Shown piece after piece: positions 58,596 to 64,000 of a stretch of 64,000 bases of DNA (positions are counted from its first letter, which is position 1; every line of letters begins with the position of its first letter). The stretch is from Peptococcaceae bacterium. Lineage in GTDB: Bacteria > Bacillota > Desulfotomaculia > Desulfotomaculales > Desulfocucumaceae. The notes under the pieces were generated by a model, which was not told the DNA's origin, made no database searches, and saw only the letters and a program-made list of their open reading frames with translations. The DNA lies in NCBI GenBank assembly GCA_023512435.1, contig JAILZP010000003.1, positions 62,001 to 126,000 of the forward strand, read 5' to 3'. Made by a program: the position numbers and the translations under genes.

Positions 58596-59562
58596 TATAC
58601 AGGCGGTGCGGAGTTTTAAGGATATTTTCGAGACCGTGACGGCCGAGGTGGAAAAGCAGGTGGTGGGGCAGAGAGGGGTTGTCAGACACGTCCTGACGGC
58701 AATCATCGCCGGGGGCAATGTTTTGTTGGAAGGGGCGCCGGGCTTGGGAAAGACCGTGCTGGTAAAGGCCTTCGCCAGGGTGCTGGACCTGCCCTTTTCC
58801 AGGATCCAGTTCACCCCGGACCTGATGCCCTCGGATATTACCGGCACGGTGATGGTGAACAGGACTGAACGGGGGCCGGAATTCACCTTCCAGCCCGGCC
58901 CCCTGTTCAGTTCCCTGGTGCTGGCGGACGAAATCAACAGGGCCACCCCCAAAACCCAGAGCGCCTTGTTGGAAGCAATGCAGGAAGGCGCCGTCACCGT
59001 GGGAGGGGTAACCTACAGGCTGCCGGAGCCGTTTTTCGTGCTGGCCACCCAGAACCCCATCGAGATGGAGGGAACCTACCGGCTGCCCGAGGCCCAGCTG
59101 GACAGGTTCATGTTCAAGCTGGACATACGGTTGCCCGGCGAGGGGGACATTCATAGAATTATCGACGTAACCTCTCTTGCCGGTGACGGGCCGCGGGTTG
59201 AAAAGCGGCTGTCCGGGGAGGACCTGCTGAACATGAAAGCCGTCGCCGCACAGGTTCCGGTGCCGTTCACGGCCAGGGAAAGGGCGGTTAGGATAATGCT
59301 GCACACCCACCCGGACAGGACGGCCGTACCGCTGGTGAAGGAATATGTCCGCTGCGGTGCCAGCCCCCGGGGGGTGCAGTCGCTGATTGCCTCGGCCCGG
59401 GTGCTGGCCCTGGCCCGGGGCAGGTTCAACGTGTCCGCCGGAGACATTGCGGAAATGGCGGCTCCCTGCCTGAGGCACAGGTTCTTCCTTAATTTCAGGG
59501 CCGCCGCCGACGGGGTGGACGCGGACGCCATTATCAGGGAAATTTTGAAAAAGGTGATCTGA
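58585..59562 (+). CDS. MoxR-family AAA+ ATPase
   Basis: A 325-residue MoxR ATPase. It has Walker A G-A-P-G-L-G-K-T, Walker B L-V-L-A-D-E-I-N-R-A-T-P-K, sensor 1 L-A-T-Q-N-P-I-E and the following G-T-Y-R-L-P-E-A-Q-L-D-R-F. MoxR proteins are chaperone-like and act with DUF58/vWA partners to assemble or activate protein complexes or insert metal or cofactor. GTG at 58585 overlaps the upstream gene with AGGGGAG before it. The DUF58 and vWA partners follow directly. Confidence 0.93.
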   Translation: MNNDIQAVRSFKDIFETVTAEVEKQVVGQRGVVRHVLTAIIAGGNVLLEGAPGLGKTVLVKAFARVLDLPFSRIQFTPDLMPSDITGTVMVNRTERGPEFTFQPGPLFSSLVLADEINRATPKTQSALLEAMQEGAVTVGGVTYRLPEPFFVLATQNPIEMEGTYRLPEAQLDRFMFKLDIRLPGEGDIHRIIDVTSLAGDGPRVEKRLSGEDLLNMKAVAAQVPVPFTARERAVRIMLHTHPDRTAVPLVKEYVRCGASPRGVQSLIASARVLALARGRFNVSAGDIAEMAAPCLRHRFFLNFRAAADGVDADAIIREILKKVI

Positions 59563-59605
59563 ACTGGACCGCTTTATACAGGAAATACAGAACATAGGCA
59601 GTATA

Positions 59606-60409
59606 ATGCCGCGAAAAAGGATTGCCAAGGGGGGCGGCGGGGTCCACCTGGGCGCCGGGCGGGGCGCCTCCCTGGACTTTTACGGCCACAGCCCCTATAC
59701 TCCCGGGGAGGATATAAGGAAAATCGACTGGAAGGCCTATGCCAGGACTGAAAACCTTTACGTAAAGGATTTCAGCGAGGAGAGGCAGGTCCTGGTCAGG
59801 GTTCTGCTGGACAGCAGCGCCTCCATGGATTTCGGAAGCCCGGGAAAGTGGGCGTTCGCCCTCAAGCTGTCCCTGGGGCTGGCCTGCCTGGCCTTGAGGC
59901 AGGGAGACAGGCTGTCCTTTTACACCGCCGGCCGGAGCCTGGAGGTATTAAAGGAAAGTGTGGCGGGCACGGGCCACTTTTACGATCTTATGAAGGCCGC
60001 GCCGTTGCTGAGGCCCGGGGGCGCCACGGCGCAGCAGGCCTTTACCGGCGCCGCGCCCCGGGGACCCGGAATAACCTTTATACTGTCCGATTTTTTCGGC
60101 CTGGATGCCGCCGTGGTGCTTGACCATTTCTGTTTGCCGGATCAGCAGGTGGCGGCCATCCAGGTGATCTCCCCCCAGGAACTGGACCCGCCCGCCGGAG
60201 AGGAGCTTAAACTGGTGGACGCAGAAACCGGAAGAATAAAAAGGATTCATTTCACCGCCGCAGCCAGGCGCAGATATGCGGAAAAGGCCGGGCTCTTCCT
60301 GGCGGCGACCAGGGAACGGTGCGTCCGGAGGGGAGCCTCGTACATATTGGCCATAACCGCCACGGACCCCGTCTGTGTTCTCAAGCAGGCGCTGGAGGTG
60401 GGCGAATGA
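59606..60409 (+). CDS. DUF58 protein (vWA-like MoxR partner)
   Basis: A 267-residue DUF58 protein. The family core Y-T-P-G-E-D-I-R-K-I-D-W-K-A-Y-A-R-T-E-N is complete, and L-L-D-S-S-A-S-M-D-F is a vWA-type metal site. The ATG at 59606 gives M-P-R-K-R. The family N-terminus suggests an earlier CTG at 59564, in frame and with AAGGTGAT upstream, adding L-D-R-F-I-Q-E-I. It overlaps the next gene by ATGA. It is the usual partner of MoxR. Confidence 0.88.
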   Translation: MPRKRIAKGGGGVHLGAGRGASLDFYGHSPYTPGEDIRKIDWKAYARTENLYVKDFSEERQVLVRVLLDSSASMDFGSPGKWAFALKLSLGLACLALRQGDRLSFYTAGRSLEVLKESVAGTGHFYDLMKAAPLLRPGGATAQQAFTGAAPRGPGITFILSDFFGLDAAVVLDHFCLPDQQVAAIQVISPQELDPPAGEELKLVDAETGRIKRIHFTAAARRRYAEKAGLFLAATRERCVRRGASYILAITATDPVCVLKQALEVGE

Positions 60410-61944
60410 CCTTTTTCAGGCCGGAGTGGCTGCTGCTGGGGGCGCTGCTGCCGCTCATCGTGCTGATCTATTTTAAAAAGAAGCAGGTCTTGGAATACCG
60501 GGTTTCCAGCCTGGAATTCTGGGAGGAGATAGAAAGGGAGATCCAGGGCGTCCGGGTCAGGCGCATAGACAGGTACCTGCCCTTGATTCTGCAGCTTTTG
60601 GCGGGGCTGATCCTGGTCCTGGCCGCCGCCGGGCCGGTGTGGGTCCGCCAGTTTGCCGGGGACAGGGTGGTCGTCGCCGTGGACTGCTCCATTTCCATGA
60701 AAGCGGTGGAGGGCGGCGCCAGCAGGTTTGATGTCGCCAGGGAGGAAGCGGGCAGGATTATCCGCGCCCTTCCCGGGGAAAGCGCGGTAAGCCTGGTGTT
60801 GCTGTCGGACGGCGTCCGGGAGCTGGCAACGGACGCCACCCCAAAAGCCGCCGGGGAAGCGCTGGAGGGAGCCGAGTGCGTCTCCCGGCCCCTGAACGCC
60901 GACTTCGCCGCCGGATACCTCAAAGGCTGTGCTTCCCCGGTGATAGTGGTGACGGACAAAGACCTGAATCTTGGGGATAGAGTGGTGCGGGTGGGGGGCG
61001 CCTTGGACAACGCGGGCATCACCGGGGCCTCCTACGATTACTACAGCGGGAGCGTTTTCTTTACGGTGAAAAACTATTCTCAAAGCCGGAAGAGGGTCAC
61101 GGTCAGTCTGTGGAGTGGCGGCCAAAGAATTGACGCCGCAGCGATGGAAGTGCAGCCCGGGGCCTGGGGGGATTTCTCTTTCGCGGCGCCGGGCGCCGAC
61201 GGGCTGCTGACCCTAAAAATAGAGGACCCGGACATGCTGGAGGAGGACAACGTTTATTTCGTGCCTGCCGGAAACATGGGCAAAAAAAAGGTGCTGCTGG
61301 CCGGCGGCAACTACTTTCTGGAGAAGGCGCTGGCATCTATGGCCGATGTCAGCCTGGCCAGGGCCGGGAGCCCGGAGGAAGGCGAAGGCTGCCGGGCGGT
61401 GATTGTGGCAGGCGGCGCGGATGCGCCAGCCCTCCCGGAGGGGGCCGGGGTCTGGTACCTCGCCCCGGGCCCCGGCGGGACTGCCGGTGGGGGGGTGAAA
61501 AACGCATATTTGCAGGCCTATGACTCCCCCTTGACTGAAGGCCTGGCCATGAAGGGCGTTTACTTGGAGGAAGCGGCCCGGTTGGCAACAGGGGAGGGAA
61601 TGCAGTGGATCCTCGGTGCCGGTGACGCCGCGGTTATGGCCGCAGGCAATGAAAATGGCAGGAAAACCGTTTACTCCAGCATTGATTTCAACCGGACCAA
61701 CCTGGTACTGCTGCCGGAATTTCCGGTGCTGGTCAGCAATATAGTCAACTGGCTGGCCGAGGACGCTGACGCGGAATATCCCGGCAATCCCCCGGCCCGC
61801 TTTGTCGTTGGCTGGGCCGACCCCGGCCCGGGGAATAATGTCCGGGCAGTCACGCCGCTGTTTTTTCCGCTGGGGGGCATAGCCCTGGCGGTCGTGCCGC
61901 TGCTGCTGGCGGCGGAGTGGGAGGTGTACAGGCGTGGGCTGTGA
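60406..61944 (+). CDS. BatA-like membrane protein with vWA domain
   Basis: A 512-residue protein. An N-terminal helix (P-E-W-L-L-L-G-A-L-L-P-L-I-V-L) and the BatA-type start are followed by a second helix and a vWA domain with metal site V-D-C-S-I-S-M and threonine near V-I-V-V-T-D-K. The C-terminal part has a GATase-like fold (A-G-G-A-D-A-P) and ends in a helix (L-A-V-V-P-L-L-L-A). The ATG at 60406 overlaps the DUF58 stop. In Bacteroides and spirochaetes such proteins give aerotolerance; here the role is unknown. Confidence 0.85.
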   Translation: MTFFRPEWLLLGALLPLIVLIYFKKKQVLEYRVSSLEFWEEIEREIQGVRVRRIDRYLPLILQLLAGLILVLAAAGPVWVRQFAGDRVVVAVDCSISMKAVEGGASRFDVAREEAGRIIRALPGESAVSLVLLSDGVRELATDATPKAAGEALEGAECVSRPLNADFAAGYLKGCASPVIVVTDKDLNLGDRVVRVGGALDNAGITGASYDYYSGSVFFTVKNYSQSRKRVTVSLWSGGQRIDAAAMEVQPGAWGDFSFAAPGADGLLTLKIEDPDMLEEDNVYFVPAGNMGKKKVLLAGGNYFLEKALASMADVSLARAGSPEEGEGCRAVIVAGGADAPALPEGAGVWYLAPGPGGTAGGGVKNAYLQAYDSPLTEGLAMKGVYLEEAARLATGEGMQWILGAGDAAVMAAGNENGRKTVYSSIDFNRTNLVLLPEFPVLVSNIVNWLAEDADAEYPGNPPARFVVGWADPGPGNNVRAVTPLFFPLGGIALAVVPLLLAAEWEVYRRGL

Positions 61945-64000
61945 GGGCGGCGTGAGAGCGGCCGTAATCATTGCCTGCGCCCTGGCCGGGGGATATTTCG
62001 TATGCCAGGGATTGCGGCTGCGGGGTGCGTATCCGCGGAAAAAGTTTCTGGCCTGGGCGCTATTAAAGGCCGCAACGCTGTCGTGCCTGGTGCTGGCGGC
62101 CTGGGGGTTGAGGGTGACCCTGCCCGCCGCCGGCACCACCACCATTTTCCTGGTGGACAGGTCTCTGAGCATGGAGGAAAAGGCCGGAGAAATTGAGGGT
62201 TTTATCAACCGCCAGCTGAGGGGGAACAAGGGCGGCCGGGACAGGGTGGCGGTGGTGAGCTTTGCCCGGGAGCCCATGGTGGAGCGGCCGGTTTCCCGGG
62301 ACCTGCGGGAAATAAGGCTGGAGGCAGCCCCCGACCCCAATTTCACCGATATCCAAAAGGCGCTGGAGTTCTGCCGGGAATACTTTCCCCGGGAAGACAA
62401 CAAAAGGCTGGTGCTGATCACCGACGGCCGGGAGAACCTGGGCAACGCCGACCAGGCCCTGCGCAGCCTGGCGGACCGGGGGATCAACCTGGCGGTGCTG
62501 CCTGTAATCACCCCCTCCTCCGGTGATGTCCGGCTGTTATCGCTCAAGGCCCCGGCCGGCGCCCGCAGGGGGAACGGGATCACCCTCGGGGCGGAATTGT
62601 ATTCGGACTATGACACCCGGGGGACCTTCAGACTTTATAACGGAACCGTCAAGGTACTGGAACAGCCCGTCACGGTTAAAGCGGGGAATAACACCTTTTC
62701 TTTCGGGGTGGCGGCGGCCGGGGAGGCCGGGACGGTGTTCAGGGGGGAAATAAGCTTTGCCGGGGACCGGAACCCCCGCAACGACTTTTTTACCGTGACG
62801 GTGCCGCTGCAGGACAGTCCGGCGGTGCTGGTGATCGGCGAAAGGGAGGATACCGCCAACATCGCAAGGTTGTTGGCAAGCCTGGGTTATGCCGCCGTCA
62901 TCCGGCGTCCCGGGGAGGTTCCGGGGGAACCGGGGATGCTTTCCGCATATGGCGGGATTGTCCTGGCCAACGTGCGGTACCGGGACCTGCCGCAGGGTTT
63001 CGAGGCCGCCCTGCGAAACGCCGTGGAGGAACAGGGCGCCGGCCTGCTGGCCGTGGGGGGGGACAGCGCCTTCGGGCCGGGGGGCTACGAGAACACCCTT
63101 CTGGAACAGATGCTGCCGGTGCGCTGCCGGATGAAAGGCAATGAAAAGGTTCCGGACACCGGGCTGGTGCTGGCGGTGGATTGCTCCGGCAGCATGAACG
63201 ACCGGAGCGGCGGGGCGCGCAAGATTGAAATAGTGAAGGAAGCCGCCGTAAAGTCCATGGAGGCGCTGGATGAAAACGACCGTCTGGGGGTGCTGGCCTT
63301 TTCAGACCGCCAGGAGTGGGCGGTGCCCTTCGGTCCCCCGGACCGGAAGGACGATGTCAGAGAGCGGATAGGTAAACTGGCCCCCGGGGGTGGCACCCTG
63401 ATTCTGCCTGCCCTGGAGAAAGCGGTGGAAACTTTGGAGAAGGCCGAGGTCAAGGTTAAGCACATCATCCTGCTCACCGACGGCCAGGGGGAAAAGGAGG
63501 GCTACGACGGGGTGGTTCAAAGAATAAGGGCGGGGGGGATTACCCTGTCCGCCGTGGCGGTGGGGCAGGACGCGGACCGGCAACTGATCCGGGCCCTGGC
63601 TGAAAAAGGCGGCGGCCGCGGCTATTACACCGAGCACTACCGGGATATCCCCGAAATATTTACCAGGGAAACCTACCTGGCCACCAGAAAATACCTGAAC
63701 AGCAGGGAGTTTGTGCCCCGGCCCGCCGGGGGCGGCGGGCCGTACGGGGGCGAAGCCCTGCCGAAGCTGTACGGGTATACCGGGACGGGCATAAAGGATG
63801 GGGCGGAATTGCTTCTGGAAAGCGACAGCGGCGATCCCGTGCTGGCACGCTGGCAGTACGGCCTGGGCCGGGTCGCGGCCTGGACCCCGGACCTGAGCGG
63901 CAGGTGGAGCAGGGAATGGATACGCTGGAGCGGCCTGCAGAGTTTTTTCGGCAGGGTGCTTGATGACCTGCTGGCTGTAAGTGACGGGGAGGGTCTGGAT
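61934..64000 (+). CDS. membrane protein with two vWA domains (3' truncated by window)
   Basis: The frame is open to the window end (at least 689 residues). Two N-terminal helices (A-A-V-I-I-A-C-A-L and T-L-S-C-L-V-L-A-A) precede a first vWA domain (L-V-D-R-S-L-S-M), a beta/Ig-like part, a GATase1-like domain (A-Y-G-G-I-V-L-A-N-V), a second vWA domain (A-V-D-C-S-G-S-M) and a further glutamine-amidotransferase-like stretch. GTG at 61934 has GGAGGTG 7 nt upstream and overlaps the previous stop. Two metal-site vWA domains in one chain are uncommon in BatA/BatB proteins. Confidence 0.85.
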   Translation, partial: MGCEGGVRAAVIIACALAGGYFVCQGLRLRGAYPRKKFLAWALLKAATLSCLVLAAWGLRVTLPAAGTTTIFLVDRSLSMEEKAGEIEGFINRQLRGNKGGRDRVAVVSFAREPMVERPVSRDLREIRLEAAPDPNFTDIQKALEFCREYFPREDNKRLVLITDGRENLGNADQALRSLADRGINLAVLPVITPSSGDVRLLSLKAPAGARRGNGITLGAELYSDYDTRGTFRLYNGTVKVLEQPVTVKAGNNTFSFGVAAAGEAGTVFRGEISFAGDRNPRNDFFTVTVPLQDSPAVLVIGEREDTANIARLLASLGYAAVIRRPGEVPGEPGMLSAYGGIVLANVRYRDLPQGFEAALRNAVEEQGAGLLAVGGDSAFGPGGYENTLLEQMLPVRCRMKGNEKVPDTGLVLAVDCSGSMNDRSGGARKIEIVKEAAVKSMEALDENDRLGVLAFSDRQEWAVPFGPPDRKDDVRERIGKLAPGGGTLILPALEKAVETLEKAEVKVKHIILLTDGQGEKEGYDGVVQRIRAGGITLSAVAVGQDADRQLIRALAEKGGGRGYYTEHYRDIPEIFTRETYLATRKYLNSREFVPRPAGGGGPYGGEALPKLYGYTGTGIKDGAELLLESDSGDPVLARWQYGLGRVAAWTPDLSGRWSREWIRWSGLQSFFGRVLDDLLAVSDGEGLD

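Overview
The window looks like a chromosomal segment of a GC-rich, strictly anaerobic Firmicute, most likely the Desulfotomaculum/Pelotomaculum part of the Peptococcaceae. This is inferred from frequent TTG and GTG starts behind strong Shine-Dalgarno sequences, sigma-54 regulons with PAS-type enhancer-binding proteins, a tungsten aldehyde oxidoreductase, a Complex-I-like NuoEFG module, a class III hybrid cluster protein, S-layer-homology domains and ECF transporters. No tRNA, rRNA, CRISPR array or intact insertion sequence was seen.

Region 1 (1-9.1 kb): the tail of a DUF294 protein, then an MHS-type transporter and a phenylacetate-CoA ligase family enzyme on the minus strand. Divergent from them is an operon with a 4-hydroxybutyryl-CoA dehydratase/HpaB superfamily protein, an acyl-CoA dehydrogenase and EtfBA. 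Sigma-54 promoters on both strands and GTATA-N5-TATAC palindromes lie between. A TIM-barrel amidohydrolase follows.

Region 2 (9.4-31.9 kb): a set that fits anaerobic phenylacetate/phenylalanine oxidation. It contains a cytoplasmic molybdoenzyme with four-cluster ferredoxin and NrfD anchor (PadBCD-like phenylacetyl-CoA oxidoreductase), a PAS-AAA+ sigma-54 activator, a four-gene 2-oxoacid oxidoreductase with a fused FAD/ferredoxin subunit (PadEFGHI-like), and a seven-gene operon of AOR, ferredoxin, ThiS/ThiF-like and NuoEFG-like proteins. A hydantoinase family gene sits among them. Predicted sigma-54 promoters precede four of these units. A hybrid cluster protein gene and a cupin gene follow.

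Region 3 (32.2-42.9 kb): a sodium:solute symporter, histidine kinase and NtrC-type regulator on the minus strand, divergent from a TRAP transporter and the 5-oxoprolinase genes pxpABC. Each side has a near-consensus sigma-54 promoter and large palindromes lie between, suggesting one sensor system for an oxoproline-like or organic acid substrate.

Region 4 (43-52.9 kb): a PRK06851-type ATPase, then a sigma-A promoter, two tandem cobalamin riboswitches each with its own terminator, CbiZ, a surface protein with transcobalamin/intrinsic-factor-like domain order (helical barrel plus DUF4430) carrying three SLH domains, a second membrane-tethered DUF4430 protein, and an ECF transporter (T, fused A-A, S). 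This appears to be a B12 capture, import and remodelling operon.

Region 5 (52.9-64 kb): after a strong terminator, a third DUF4430 protein (lipoprotein) heads a tightly overlapping operon of large membrane proteins with MoxR, DUF58 and two vWA proteins. The last gene runs off the window. The link between DUF4430 proteins and a MoxR/vWA machine is the least explained part of the window.
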